Positions 49,031-60,764 are shown, counted from the first letter of the stretch. The stretch: DNA of 64,000 bases from Piliocolobus tephrosceles (GCF_002776525.5 NC_045436.1:7045918-7109917), one strand, 5' to 3'. Translations and numbers: made by a program. The notes: generated by a model from the sequence alone, not told the origin.

Positions 49031-49638
49031 AAGTACTTTCTAATACTGTTCACCTAGCCAAAAATTATACCCTTACCCAGACTGCCATCATCATTAAATA
49101 GAGAATGTTAATACAAGTCTCCTTGAAAACTTCGAATACTCATTTAGAATCACTCCTCTGAATGTCCACTGAATTCAGCATAATATTCCATGTAATACTC
49201 AATATAATATCAAACTAGAATATATTGATTTAGAATTATTTCATATGTATTCATCTCATCTCCCTAATTAAACTGTAATCTTTCACACTAGAATGGCATC
49301 TTCTCAAACTGTAACTTATGAGTCATGGAATTAGCTCATGGCCTGCAACCAACATTTGAAAAAAAATAAAATAGGCTTGAAAAAAAACAGCGTGTATCAC
49401 TTTGTAGAATGTTTATTTCAATTATGTGAGGATGTGCATGCACACTTACACTAGGTCATAATGCAAAAATGTATTTAAGGTGATAGTTCAAGGTCAAAAA
49501 ATTAGAAAGCCATTGTTCTAGAGGGCAGACATGATTCGTTAGTCTTTTATTCTTATGGGGCCTATCACAATCCCACACACATTGTAAGTACTCAATAACA
49601 ACTTGGCTGACTGAATAAAATTACCTTGTACCATTTCT

Positions 49639-49934
49639 TTTTTTTTTTTTTTTTGAGACGGAGTCTGGCTGTGTCTCCCAGGCTGGAGTGCAATGGCCGG
49701 ATCTCAGCTCACTGCAAGCTCCGCCCCCCGGGTATATGCCATTCTCCTGCCTCAGCCTCCGGAGTAGCTGGGACTACAGGCGCCCGCCACGTCGCCCGGC
49801 TAGTTTTTTGTATTTTTGGTAGAGACGGGGTTTCACTGTGTTAGCCAGGATGGTCTCGATCTCCTGACCTCGTGATCCTCCCGTCTCGGCCTCCCAAAGT
49901 GCTGGGATTACAGGCTTGAGCCACCGCGCCCGGC
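49639..49934 (-). mobile_element. AluY, Old World monkey-type variant
   Basis: ATGGCCGGATCTCAGCTC, CGGCTAGTTTTTTGTA and GGCTTGAGCCACCGC. The perfect target duplication ACCTTGTACCATTTCT flanks it (49623-49638 and 49935-49950). Confidence 0.96.
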
Positions 49935-50440
49935 ACCTTGTACCATTTCTATTATAACCATATTATTATGATTAAAAACTCAGTGTTGAGCCATTTATAC
50001 ATATCATAATATCTATACATGCATACTCTTTACTGTGATCATGTTTAGCCTTATATTATCAAATGATTTTTTTAAATTGAGGCTTCTCTGTTCATAAGAT
50101 AATGTGCTTAAATCCCCAAGCTATACTTAATATTTTAGAGAGGTTAGTTTCGATTAGTAGTTCCATAAATTCAGAGTTAAGAAGATATGGTATCTTATGC
50201 AAATGAAAGCTTACTCCTCCCCATAATACTAAAGGGGAAATTTTAATGATAAATTGGCTAAGCATGGTTCCTTCTATTTTATAAGGCAACTACATATCAT
50301 TACTTTTAATATTTATTTCCACAAAGAATCACTTTACTAAAATTTGTATTACATTTAAAAAGAGGCTTTTAAAAATTAAAATATCATTTTTAGCTAAATA
50401 GTATGAAGCAACTTGATTGTACTGCATTTATTAACCTCAC

Positions 50441-50641
50441 CATTTGAGCAGTCTGGGCCAGTCCAATTAGGGTCACATGTGCAGGAGCCACTTTCTTGAA
50501 GGTATGTTCCGTGACCAGAGCACTGATCTGGACACATAGTCTTCAGTATTTCACAATTGCTACCTCCCCATCCTGGACTGCAATGACATTCCCCATGGAT
50601 ACACACACCATGATTAGAACACCCAGGGTCTAGACAGTCAG
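50441..50641 (-). CDS. TENM3: TENM3 exon encoding EGF-like repeats 4 and 5
   Basis: This 201-nt, phase 1-1 exon has acceptor TTTACACCAG before CTGACTGTC and donor AATG/GTGAGG. EGF4 is DCLDPGCSNHGVCIHGEC to SNCE, with six cysteines. EGF5 begins CPDQCSGHGTYLQESGSC and ends GPDC, with five cysteines because Tyr occupies the third position. That is the second of the two dimerising odd-cysteine repeats known in teneurins. An N-glycosylation sequon (NWT) lies in EGF5. Joined to the previous exon the split codon gives Ala (EEA-DCLD). Confidence 0.95.
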
Positions 50642-51712
50642 CTGGTGTAAAGAAAAGAACAATTTTATTAAATCCAGAAGATACCATAATGCATGCAGAA
50701 AAAGAATTAAATCCTAATCTCATTTATATGAACACTTTGGATAATCAAATATTTATCTACCATTTCCAAGAACCTGTTTCTGAAAATGCAAAGAATTATA
50801 ATACAATAAAGCATTAAGAACCAGGCTAGTGCCATTTAGGTAATTGAGACTCTTGCAAGGATTAGTAATTTTCCTGAATTACACACACAGACTCTTGAGG
50901 TTTCAGACTATTGCTCTCTGTTCTGCCTAATCACAGAGTAATAAGCATTGCCTTCTCTATAACAAAATCTGTGACCACTGAGTACTGACAGCTGTATGGG
51001 ATCCTCACACTGTTTGAGAAATAAATGAGTTGCATACTCTCTTTCTTAATTCACTTTAATGTGCTTTAGATGACGAGATTTAATTTAGCAATTTGACTCA
51101 ATAAAACTTTACACTTGTAGGGTCAATGGCCTGAAAATTTAATTCCAGAGACTTAATTGCATTACTTTGTGTGTGCAGATCAATAAAATCAATTTGATTG
51201 AAGAACGGAAATGGTGCTTTTTTGCTTTCTGAAAAAACAATTCACCTGCACTTTACAATATGGTATCTTGACTCTCATCATGACATGTACACAGCTATGG
51301 AACAAATCCATGATGTCACACTTCTTTTCAGTAGCATATTTTGTGTACTATTCTGTCTTTCTAGAGAAGTCGAAATGCTAGATTTAGAAGCTGGCATCAA
51401 TGTAAAAAACTATAAAAAGAAAAATAAAATCCAACAGTCTGCTGTTAGTTTCAAGGTACGAGGTTTGCTTGCTTTCTCAGAGTGAAAAAAAGGAATGATT
51501 CACACTGCTGAAAAAGAGCAAAGAGGCCCTTTGGTGTTTGTTCTTTTTATTAGTTAAAATGTTAATAAGACAACACATTCATAAATATGGATTTTTCAAA
51601 ATTGCTTTCAACAGGAAGCCTACAAAAGAGATTTGCCAAACTAAAGATTACAGATATAATCTGTTTCTTTATGAAGACAACAACAGACTTCTGCAAATAT
51701 TGACATGTTTAC
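50642..51712 (-). other. TENM3: Intron between EGF2-3 exon and EGF4-5 exon
   Basis: 1071 bp of AT-rich sequence without a recognisable repeat or reading frame of note. Confidence 0.8.
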
Positions 51713-51907
51713 CTTCTTCACAATTTTCTCCTTTGTATCCCGAGTTGCAGGCACAAGAGCCCATGATACAAATCCCACGACCCCCACACTGTGGGTCAAT
51801 ACACTGGGTAGCCGGCACATCACACTCCGTACCCTTCCAGCCGCTGAAACACAGGCAGCGGCCCTTGGAGTACTGCCCGTTGCCACTACATAACACTGGA
51901 CAGGCCG
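51713..51907 (-). CDS. TENM3: TENM3 exon encoding EGF-like repeats 2 and 3
   Basis: This 195-nt, phase 1-1 exon has acceptor TTGTTTCACAG before CGGCCTGTCC and donor GAAG/GTAAAC. EGF2 runs from ACPVLCSGNGQYSKGRC to GTEC and has only five cysteines: Tyr replaces the third (GNGQY). EGF3 (QCIDPQCGGRGIC to GENC) has all six. In teneurins the unpaired cysteine of EGF2 is known to form an intermolecular disulfide supporting cis dimers, so the missing residue is a family feature and not damage. Confidence 0.95.
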
Positions 51908-52097
51908 CTGTGAAACAAGACACGACAGAAGAATTACAGCCACATTTTCCACCGAGCTTCCGAAAGAAAAGACACATCGCTGAACAAGCAATTTGCCAGG
52001 TTTCCCCCCTTTCTTTCCTGTCTCGGTAGTTTTTGGAATTACTTGTGTTTCTACAGCTTATTTATATCGGCTTAAGAAAAGAATCTAACTTGCATAC
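51908..52097 (-). other. TENM3: Intron between EGF1 exon and EGF2-3 exon
   Basis: At 190 bp this is the shortest intron in the window. It has no repeat. Its 3' end carries a TTGTTTCACAG acceptor. Confidence 0.9.
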
Positions 52098-52199
52098 CTC
52101 TTGAACAATCCGGACCCAGAAATCCTGGAAAACAATGGCAAGTTCCAGAAACGCACTCTCCATTTCCATGGCAATTTCGGGGACATTCCACCACAGACT
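52098..52199 (-). CDS. TENM3: TENM3 exon encoding EGF-like repeat 1
   Basis: This 102-nt exon has acceptor TTTTCTTCAG before AGTCTGTGG and donor AGAG/GTATGC. It is phase 1-1. It encodes SVVECPRNCHGNGECVSG followed by TCHCFPGFLGPDCSR: six cysteines in EGF spacing, with the usual GNGEC and CHCFPGFLGPDC signature. It is the shortest EGF exon here, and the only one that carries a single EGF repeat without a long C-terminal tail. Introns of 369 bp upstream and 190 bp downstream make this the most compact part of the gene in the window. Confidence 0.95.
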
Positions 52200-52568
52200 C
52201 TGAAGAAAAGAGAAAGAAGGAACACTTGTATAGCCTGCCTCTTGCAAAAGATAAATGGTGTCACTTTGATCTTCTTTTATGCTAGATAATTTGAGGAGTA
52301 AAGCAAAGCACTGTCACTTCAAATGCAGATTTTCAAAGTGTTTCATGATGTATTCTCCTCTCCCAAGGTAATTCTGGATAATATTTTCTCCCAGTGCTTC
52401 ATAGTCTGTTACATGTTCACAAATAAACGGTTCAAAGATAATTCTCATGTTCTACCTGGGCTTTAACACCCTAGGAATTACCCCAAATTGGTACAGATAA
52501 TTTAGTTTCTATTAAACAAGGCGTTTAGGCTGTAGCCTGGAAAAGGGGGCTTTGAAGATTATTCTTAC
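52200..52568 (-). other. TENM3: Intron between juxtamembrane exon and EGF1 exon
   Basis: 369 bp without a recognisable repeat, bounded by donor GTAAGA and acceptor TTTTCTTCAG. Confidence 0.9.
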
Positions 52569-52779
52569 CTATAACAATGGTATTAAAAGACACTTGCTCT
52601 GCATTTTTCCCGTCATTATAAAAAGCCAGATGCCAGATTCCGGAATCCAAGTACTGGATAAAGCCAGCCTCATGAAGGCTGACGGATCTCGCCTGCCGCC
52701 CGGCTCTCTCCGTCTCAAGCAGGCTCCGCTGCTCTCTGGCAATCAGCCTGCTGCCATCCAGGAGCTCCACAAAGTCATA
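52569..52779 (-). CDS. TENM3: TENM3 exon, membrane-proximal region before EGF1
   Basis: This 211-nt exon has acceptor CCTCCCCCCAG before TATGACTTTG and donor ATAG/GTAAGA. It starts on a codon boundary and ends with one base of the next codon, so it is phase 0-1. The product runs YDFVELLDGSRLIAREQ, then an RSLLETERAGRQARS stretch, then GIWHLAFYNDGKN and NTIVI. Joined to the previous exon it reads SHTQ-YDFVEL. Joined to the next, the split codon gives Glu (NTIVI-E-SVVEC). ERAGRQARS contains an R-x-x-R-like basic run, so a furin-type site is conceivable but not shown. Confidence 0.94.
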
Positions 52780-53230
52780 CTGGGGGGAGGACGAGGAAGA
52801 ACAGTCAGACACATAAAGGGTGGCTGCTTCTCTGTCTTTTTGTTCTTCAAGCTGTCTTCCTTTGCTCTAACAAATACAGTGTTAGAAAGAAGTTCCCGAC
52901 TGCCAGGTCCAAATGGGAGAAGTCTCCTATGCATACCGTTTACAAGGACGATGCAAACTACCTGCCACATAGAGCCCGATCCAATCATCAGGGACCATTT
53001 TTTTTCCCCTTACTGGGCAATATGGTTTCCAAATTTATTTAATTCTACTGACTGATCAAAGTCTGATGAGTTTAGGCAGTCTGGGGGTACAAATATAAAA
53101 TCTACATGAACTGACATTTCCAATCCAGCAGGCTTACGTTTAATGCATTAATTTCGTAATTGATATATAATAGTCATACATATTTTGAGTGCCCTCCCAG
53201 CCTCTGGTATCCATCATTCTACTCTTTCTT

Positions 53231-53532
53231 TTTTTTTTTTTTTTTTTTTTGAGACGGAGTCTCGCTCTGTCGCCCAGGCTGGAGTGCAGTGGCCGGATCT
53301 CAGCTCACTGCAAGCTCCGCCTCCCGGGTTCCCGCCATTCTCCTGCCTCAGCCTCCCGAGTAGCTGGGACTACAGGCGCCCGCCACCTCGCCCGGCTAGT
53401 TTTTTGTATTTTTTAGTAGAGACGGGGTTTCACCGTATTAGCCAGGATGGTCTCGATCTCCTGACCTCATGATCTGCCCGTCTCGGCCTCCCAAAGTGCT
53501 GGGATTACAGGCTTGAGCCACCGCACCCGGCC
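53231..53532 (-). mobile_element. AluY, Old World monkey-type variant
   Basis: A near-consensus reverse-complement AluY with all three monkey-type variants. The target duplication TACTCTTTCTTT overlaps the L1 tail on the right. Confidence 0.96.
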
Positions 53533-53545
53533 TACTCTTTCTTTT

Positions 53546-53985
53546 TTTTAAATTTTATTTTATTATACTTTCAGTTCTGGGATACATGTGCAGAATGTGC
53601 TGGCTTGTTACATAGGTATGCACGTGCCATGGTGGTTGGCTGCACCCATCAACCCGTCATCTACATTAGGTATTTCTCCTAATGCTATCCCTCCCCTAGC
53701 CCCTGACCCCCTGAGAGGCCTTGGTGTGTGATGTTCCCCTCCCTGTGTCCATGTGTTCTCATCGTTCAACTCCCACTTATGAGTGAGAACATGCAGTGTT
53801 TGGTTTTCTGTTCTTGTGTTAGTTTGCTGAGAATCATCACTCTCCTCTTTCTACTCATTCACTTTTTTAGCTCCCATACATAAGCCAGAATATGTGGTAT
53901 TTGACTTTCTATACCTGGCTTATTTCACTTCACGCAATGATCTCCAGTTCCATCCATGTCGCCAGCAACCTTGTTTTAGTTAGAC
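53546..53985 (-). mobile_element. L1 3' end, truncated
   Basis: Reads, in reverse, the L1 3' terminus: TTTATTATACTTTCAGTTCT, GTGCAGAATGTGCTGG, ACTTATGAGTGAGAACATGC and an older part, CTTATTTCACTTCACGCAAT. It is strongly 5' truncated, with no intact ORF. Confidence 0.88.
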
Positions 53986-54032
53986 CACAAGATAACCCTT
54001 AATGGTCTTCTCTGACTTAACATTCATGTAGC

Positions 54033-54200
54033 AACAACTACTGTTGAATCCTTACTCTGAGCCGGTTCCTCACAGGAACCCTCGTAAGAAGGCTTTACCA
54101 TTAGCACTTTACAGATGGAGGAATCTGAATCTCGAGGAGCTGCAGCAGGCTCTCAGCCATCTGGTAATGGTGGGGTTGGCGTGTGAACTCAAGAGCACTT
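54033..54200 (-). mobile_element. Degraded MIR
   Basis: ACTTTACAGATGGAGGAATC and the neighbouring text keep the MIR order but are diverged. Confidence 0.5.
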
Positions 54201-56264
54201 CGTTCCAAGTGGGGTCATCCCTCCCACCCTACTCCACCTCTCCTGTGACCCTGATGTGACCATCTCAAGCACGATGGAGAATGCCACGGCCTTCACTTAG
54301 TTATTGTTAAAGACGTGTAATAAGATGCCTTTACATCTTTGATCTAAACAGTTAATGGAGGGGTTCTGAAGGGATGGCAATAATAGGAAATGTGCCTGAC
54401 TATTCTTATGAATGTGTCATCATTAAACCTAAGTTTTGTTTCAGTAAAATTAGACATGAACATTGGTGACTGGAGAGTTTAAACAATTTAAACTGGAGAG
54501 TTATACAGTGGGGTAAAATTTTGTAAGTAGAAATAATACAAGGAATTTGAAAGATGCTGAAAAGACTTTCCAATATAGTTTCAAGAAATTTTTTAGATAA
54601 CAATTGTTAAAACTAGAGTGATTCAGTGTCTACAGACTGTTACTTAGTTTCATTCTATTCCTGAGGTGTGTTTATGGTGAAACATATGCCACAGTACAAT
54701 ATATAAATAATAATTACTATAATACCACATATATAAATCATAAATATTCTACTTTCTGATAGATTTCTTAGATGGAATTTCATCAGAGGCCTATTTAAGA
54801 AAAAGATTATTATATGAATCTCTTAATTCAATCAAGCTGGAATAAAATCAGTTGTTGGAAATACTGAGAATCACAGTTAAATAGATTGCCATTTTACTGA
54901 TCATAGACCTCTGCTGTTAATATTGGAGAGAATTTAGAATTTAATTCAGCTTCTGACTTATTAAAATTGTTATTTATAAGTAAAACCTTTTTTTGTTTTT
55001 TTGGGTAGTTTCATTAGAAGAGAATTCAGCTGTGAGAAATATATAAAAATAGTATAACATGATCAGCAGTCAAAAACGTTTCTTTTCATTTATACCTTAT
55101 AAGGATAAAAAGAATGACTGGTGTGGATACCTGCCCTACAAAAATTTGACTGGAATTCTATTCTAGAATTATTAGAGGAAAACTAATTTGGCAGTTTTGA
55201 AAGGTGACTCTGTCTCAAATAAGCCATTCATTTCCTCATCAGGTTTAAATATTTACAACACATTTGCATGGCAAAGGGACAAGAAAAAATTTCTTTTTAT
55301 GACCCAAGCATATAAACATTTTTCTTCCCTAACATTAAACACAGTAACTAAAACAGTCAAAGGGAGAAATTCGGAGTTTTAGCTGGTCTTTGAAGGCAAA
55401 AGCACAACCATCACCTTTATCATGGAAGTAACCATTTGCATCACACTGTGAACAATAAAATAAGGCCAGGGTAGTGAACGTGATGGTGACGAGGAGGAGC
55501 TGACAGGTTTTGAGTATCTACCCAGTTCTAGGCTCTTCTGCAGAAGTGTTTCACACATGATTTCAGGAGAGTGATTCAAATACCTAAAGAAACATTCCCT
55601 ACGTTAACACTAAAACCATCTGTGCCAAAAAATTACCAAATTACAAGGAATGAAAATACTTAACAATCTTCGTTCTTAGGGCATAAAGTGGTCACTTAAG
55701 GGCAAATGTGAGTTTTGCTCTGTAATACTTCTAAGATGGAGGCACAGATATATTTTGGGGGAGAAAAGGAGTCTTAGGACTTTATACTCTTTTTAGGAAG
55801 AAATTCTTGGCGCTAACTCTTCAATTGCACTACTCCGGGGAGCCATCATGAGACAAAGCTTATACTTGATAAAGGTTTCATATAAAGTGAGACAATTCTA
55901 GTGTGTAAGCTCTGTTTAAAGGTCATTTTCTTATGATTTAATATTAACAAATATACCCACTTTAAAAATCCTCATCTAAAGTTGGTTTAAACTACAATGT
56001 ATTAACAAGGTCTTTTGGAAAATCAGTAGAAGAAAAGTTTGCCCATGTTTGTTGTATTTATGCTGGTTACCTGATAGACCATTTAAAAACAAATAGATTT
56101 TGTTTCAGGTATCTTGGTGGTTCACTTCTGAACAGTTAGATTAGAGGTTTAATTCAATTCTGTTACTAAAACGATGAGTTCTCGGAATCTATGAATACTT
56201 AACTGTGTCCTGACATCAACTCTTTGGTAGTGGCACAGTCTTGCTGTAATTGGAATATAGAGAA

Positions 56265-56430
56265 TAAAGAGATTTTACACATCATCTGGTCCAACTCTAT
56301 CATTTTACCAATGGACACTAAGGCTCAGAGAAGGGATGCTGCAAGGTCACCAAGTGAAAAGGTGGTAAAGGGTATGCTTAGAACTAGGCTTCCAACTCCC
56401 ATTCGACAAGAGCCTTCATGTGAATGCACT
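56265..56430. repeat. MIR/LINE-like ancient repeat fragment
   Basis: CACATCATCTGGTCCAACTC, ACTAAGGCTCAGAGAAGGGA and AAGGTCACCAAG resemble a common ancient mammalian repeat. The family is unclear. Confidence 0.45.
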
Positions 56431-57196
56431 CAAATGCTACAGTACACTTAACCATAAGGCTCTGCATCGCCTCCTTAGGCCACTAACTGACCAAGAGAAT
56501 GAACTGGCATCAGGGAGAAGACAGCCCACTGATTCCTTGGCAACAACCAAACGGGCAGTTTTAAAAAGGGTCACAAAGACTGTGACAGCTCAAGCAACCA
56601 TTCTGAATGGCTGGCCAATTTTAATTATTTCAGGTTGATTTATTTAATGTTCCCCAGAAACAGAGAAATATTCAATTTGGGCTGCTTTATAGAATATTTC
56701 ACGTTTAAACACTGAACTCAGAAACAGTTGTTTGCTCTGCTGATATTGAATAAACCACAGGAAGAAACTATAATAACCATGATGCTTAAGAAAATGCATA
56801 ACCTACTTAAACACATACCCTGTGGTAGAAAAGAAAAGTGGGTATCACACGTATGATGTTTAAACACTAGAAGGATTATGAGAAAACCTGAAACTGCATC
56901 TTTTATTTCTCTAATCTTAAATGTTATATACAACTTGCAGAGTCAACTAAATCTTTAAATAAACCTTTCAAGTACACAAAACAATAGGAAATTCTTATCT
57001 GAAATTATTTTCTGGAATTTATAAGTTACATGTTCACTATTGTGCTCGGCTTAGAGGTACATTTTTTGAATTATATACAAAATAATCACATATGTGGTTT
57101 CAATGAGAAAATAGTTTTTCATATTTCACTGGACAATTGCTATAAATCCAATCTGTCTACTATAATTGAAGTTACAGAGGACTTTCATTTAAGAAA

Positions 57197-57500
57197 TTTT
57201 TTTTTTTTTTTTTTTTTTTCCTAGACAGAGTTTTGCTCTTGTCATCCAGGCTGGAGTGCAATGTCACGATCTCTCGCTCACTGCAACCTCCGCCTCCAGG
57301 GTTCAAGCGATTCTCCTGCCTCAGCCTCCTGAGTAGCTGGGATTACAGGTGTGCATCACTATGTTCGGCTAGTTTTGTATTTTTAGTAGAGACGGGGTTT
57401 CACATGTTGGTCAGGCTGGTCTCGAACTCCTGACCTTAAGTGATCCACCTACCTTGGCCTCCCAGTGCTGGGACTACAGGCGTGACCCACTGTGCTGGCC
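57197..57500 (-). mobile_element. Alu (AluS-like)
   Basis: T run, reverse-complement Alu body and flanking TTTAAGAAA/CTTAAGAAA target duplication. It faces the Alu at 57587 across 86 bp. Confidence 0.92.
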
Positions 57501-57586
57501 TTAAGAAAACCTGGTTATTGTATCCTAGTCAGTGTCACCTATAAGATGAACTGGAGTCAAATCTAAAATTTAAAATGGTCCAGACT

Positions 57587-57883
57587 GGCTGGGCACGGTG
57601 GCTCATGCCTGTAATCCCAACACTTTGGGAGGCCGAGGAGGGCAGATCACCTGAGGCTGGGAGTCCGGGATCAGCCTGACCAACATGGAAAAACCCCATC
57701 TCTACTAAAAATACAAAATTAGCTGGGCGTGGTGGTGCATCCCAGCTACTAGGGAGGCTGAGGCTGGAGAATCACTTGAACCTGGGAGGCGGAGGCTGCG
57801 GTGAGCCGAAAGCCATTGCACTCCAGCCTGGGCAACAAGAGCAAAACTCCACCTCAAACAATAAAATAAAAATAAAATAAAAT
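57587..57883 (+). mobile_element. Alu (AluS-like) inserted at the 5' end of another Alu
   Basis: Starts GGCTGGGCACGGTGGCTC, with a small deletion in the right arm. AAAATGGTCCAGA before it and AAAATAGTCCAGA after it are the target duplication. Confidence 0.9.
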
Positions 57884-57885
57884 AG

Positions 57886-58219
57886 TCCAGATGCGGTGGC
57901 TCCTGCCTGTAATTCCAGTCCTTTGGGAAGCTGAGGTGGGCGGACTGCTTGAGCCCAGGAGTTCAAGACCAGCCTGGGCAACGTGGTGAAACCACATCTC
58001 TACAAAAAAATACAAAAATTAGCCGGGTGCAGTGACACGCATCTGTAGTCCCAGCTACCCAGGAGGCTGAGGTGGAAGGATCACCTGAGCCAAGGTTTTG
58101 AGGCTGCAGTGAGGTGAGACTGGACCACTGCACTCCAGTCTGGAAGATGCAGTGAGACCCTGTCTCAAACAAAAAACAAAACACACAAAAACCAAAACCC
58201 CAACAAACAAACAAAAATA
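57886..58219 (+). mobile_element. Alu (AluJ-like)
   Basis: Diverged Alu body (GATGCGGTGGCTCCTGCC) with a complex A/C-rich tail. AAAATTTAAAAT after the tail matches text before the nested pair. Confidence 0.88.
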
Positions 58220-59529
58220 CAAAATTTAAAATTGGGCATTAGTACATTATAAGAAGTATACAATGCATAAGGATCGAATTTACTTTAATAATATAGATAT
58301 TAAAAATATTAAATAGGAAAAATGAATACACTAAAAGCCTGATATTCAGAAATTTCACTGCCATAAAAATTCATATATGTATATGAACTAAATCCACAAT
58401 TGCATTAGAAAAAGCATGTTGAAATCTTCTTACTCATCTTTCTTTAAAGATATAATTTCTTTATTAATATGTGATAACTTTTCTTCATAATTTATGTTCC
58501 TAGGTTATAGAAGAAGTATTTCTCACAAAATTATATGATATAAAGCATACATGAAAACTTTCCATTCCTTATTTTATAAATCACACTAAATCAGCATGAA
58601 ATCCTCTGGGCAAATGAATTGATGATCGAATATAACTTTAGGCTCATCCAACTGTCAATTTTAATTAATCAACTATTACATGTTTGATATTCTTCTATTT
58701 GCTAACATAATAGTTGATCAGGGGGAAAGTCTCAGTTCCAATTTTATGGTAGGTAATTTAAAAAACTTCTCTTAGACATGACAGAACCTATATTAAGTGA
58801 CAATTTCCAATTTACATACTATGACCCAGTACCGTATTAGATTATGACAAAGGCTGTGGAATTGACAGTAGTTCTCCATCTGTGATTGCTGTTGTGAGGG
58901 GATTTTTATGCAAGGGAAATGACTTTAAAGTTCTTTGATATTAAGGATATCTGAATTGTTTTGCGTACCACACGGATCATACTCGGTTCATCTCTGAAAG
59001 CTCTCTTGCCTCTTTATCTCAGCGTTCATCATTTTAGATGAGGAACCGTGCTTGAGTTGATAAAGCTCATGTCATCATATTTATGTTGACGTTCCCGTAA
59101 TTTCTCTACTAAGAGTAAATCTGGCATAAACTAAAAAAACACATTTTGAACAGAATGAATACGTGTTTGAGATGAATATGTTATGCATCTATTACATGAA
59201 AGGAATAAGATCATCTGAAATTATCATAGAATCTTTGTAAAACACTTGGAAAATCCATGGTGTTTTACTGGGTGCTCAGATGATGCTCAATATTCATTAA
59301 GTTGCTCACAAAATTCAGTATATTTTAAACAGTCAAATCAGGAAGAAAATATTGTTCTTCCCACTACTGATTCAAAAACCTCAGAACAAGTAACCTACAT
59401 TCAAAATTCTTTCTACTGTAGGAAGTCAATTCCAAACAGTTAACCAAACAGCTGAGCTTAAGAAAGATAATCATTTCAAAAAATGCAAGCAGCAGTTTTT
59501 ATTTCATTGATGAGAAAGCCTAGTCTTAC

Positions 59530-59744
59530 CTGAGTATGGGAAGGTGGTAAGCCTTTTCGGCCATAGACTCCTATCAACGCATCCTTCTGAAGAGAGATAT
59601 TGAATTTAAGAAACTGTGGCTGATCAATGAAGAGCTGTGATCTCCAGAAGATCCCGGGAGGAACCTCTTGAATTGCTCTTCGGCCAATATCAAGTTCTCC
59701 GGAATCTATGGTATTATTTTCTTGCGTAAATCCACCTAATTTTC
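59530..59744 (-). CDS. TENM3: TENM3 exon, extracellular juxtamembrane region (first exon in window)
   Basis: This 215-nt exon has acceptor CTTACATTCAG before GAAAATTAGG and donor CAG/GTAAGA. The first two bases finish a codon begun in an exon beyond the window, and the exon ends on a complete codon (SHTQ). The 71 complete codons include ENNTIDSGELDIGRRAIQE, a GIFWRSQLF segment and FLKFNISLQKDALIGVYGRK. There are two N-glycosylation sequons (NNT, NIS) and no cysteine. This is the conserved teneurin segment between the membrane anchor and the EGF repeats. I recall AIQEI in human where this reads AIQEV, but I could not check that. Confidence 0.93.
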
Positions 59745-60764
59745 CTGAATGTAAGAGATGCATTGATGAAGAACAAAACAATTTTTAAAAAACAGAACAA
59801 AAAAGGTTTTTAAACTTTTTGAAAAAGTTATTTTTACTAAATGCTCAAGCCATTTCATCTTCTGATAAAGTACTCTCATAAAATTTGCACTTTAAAAGCT
59901 TCCGTTGCTAGATATTGGTGTTTTACTAATTCTGATTTGGCTCCTAAGATATTTAAGTTAAAATCCCTTTGACTTCCCCCAAGGTATGCCTATGACTAAA
60001 GCTGTTTTCACACCTACAGTCTTTCTGTTCACTTGAAACGTAATTATCTTACAAATTATGTGTCTTGTTATTTCTTGGGAGAGATTAGGTCTGGTACTTA
60101 TCAGTCATTCTAAACATATTATAACACTTCAAAGTGTAAATTAAGGCAGAATGGATTATGGAGATTTCTAAATCAATCCTTAAGCAAACAATAAAACCAA
60201 TCAATGGCTCAGATTCATGTAGTTCTATCTAAACGACATACTAGGATGAATGAAAATCACCAGATGCTAGCAGAGAGGTAGAGAAGGGGTACTTGGGGCG
60301 TTGTGAGGGGAAAGGAAGGAGCGGTCAGCTGAAGTGCTCACATAGCTTTTGGTGACGGCTGTTCCTCTCTCTTTTGACCCTCATTTCAAACTCACTTGTA
60401 GTCTCAGTGGACATGCTGTGTTACTTCTGACCACACTGATCTTTGATCCATAGGAACAAAACCTCTTTGCTCCCTGGATCCCTGCCACCTGGTAAGAGAC
60501 AGCATCTCATCTCTTCCTGCATGGCCTCCTTCTAGAGAACAGATCCAAGACTCCTCTTTTTGGTATGATGTTCCCCTTTTCCCTCTTTGCCAAGGTTCTT
60601 TCTCAGTTGCTCTGATGGGGGTCATGGTAGAATGTCTGCAATTTTCCATAAGTGGAAATATAACCACACTGTCTTTTATGCAGACGGGTCCAGGAGGCTG
60701 AGGCACAGAATGAAACTGGGCAAATTATCTTCTATCAATTCAGCCCTTTTACAGTGATAACAAC

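Larger units (their letters stand above)
43235..50440 (-). other. TENM3: Intron between EGF4-5 exon and EGF6-7 exon (about 7.2 kb)
   Basis: This intron contains three young AluY copies (43375, 45375, 49639), a GGAA tract with an N gap (about 46840-46972), two MIRs and a 118-bp MITE. 43.7-45.3 and 45.7-46.8 kb look like unique AT-rich sequence. 47.9-48.1 kb is pyrimidine-rich. Confidence 0.85.
52780..59529 (-). other. TENM3: Intron between the two juxtamembrane exons (about 6.75 kb)
   Basis: This intron contains a young AluY (53231) beside an L1 3' end (53546-53985), a weak MIR near 54.0 kb, a MIR-like fragment near 56.3 kb and a cluster of three Alus at 57.2-58.2 kb. 54.3-57.1 and 58.2-59.5 kb look like unique AT-rich intron. 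Confidence 0.85.

Noticed and set aside
51538..52029. Plus-strand open frame of 163 codons
   Set aside because: Antisense shadow of the EGF2-3 exon.
52552..53055. Plus-strand open frame of 167 codons
   Set aside because: It lies antisense to the TENM3 exon 52569-52779 and its intron. The minus-strand frame is the real coding sequence.
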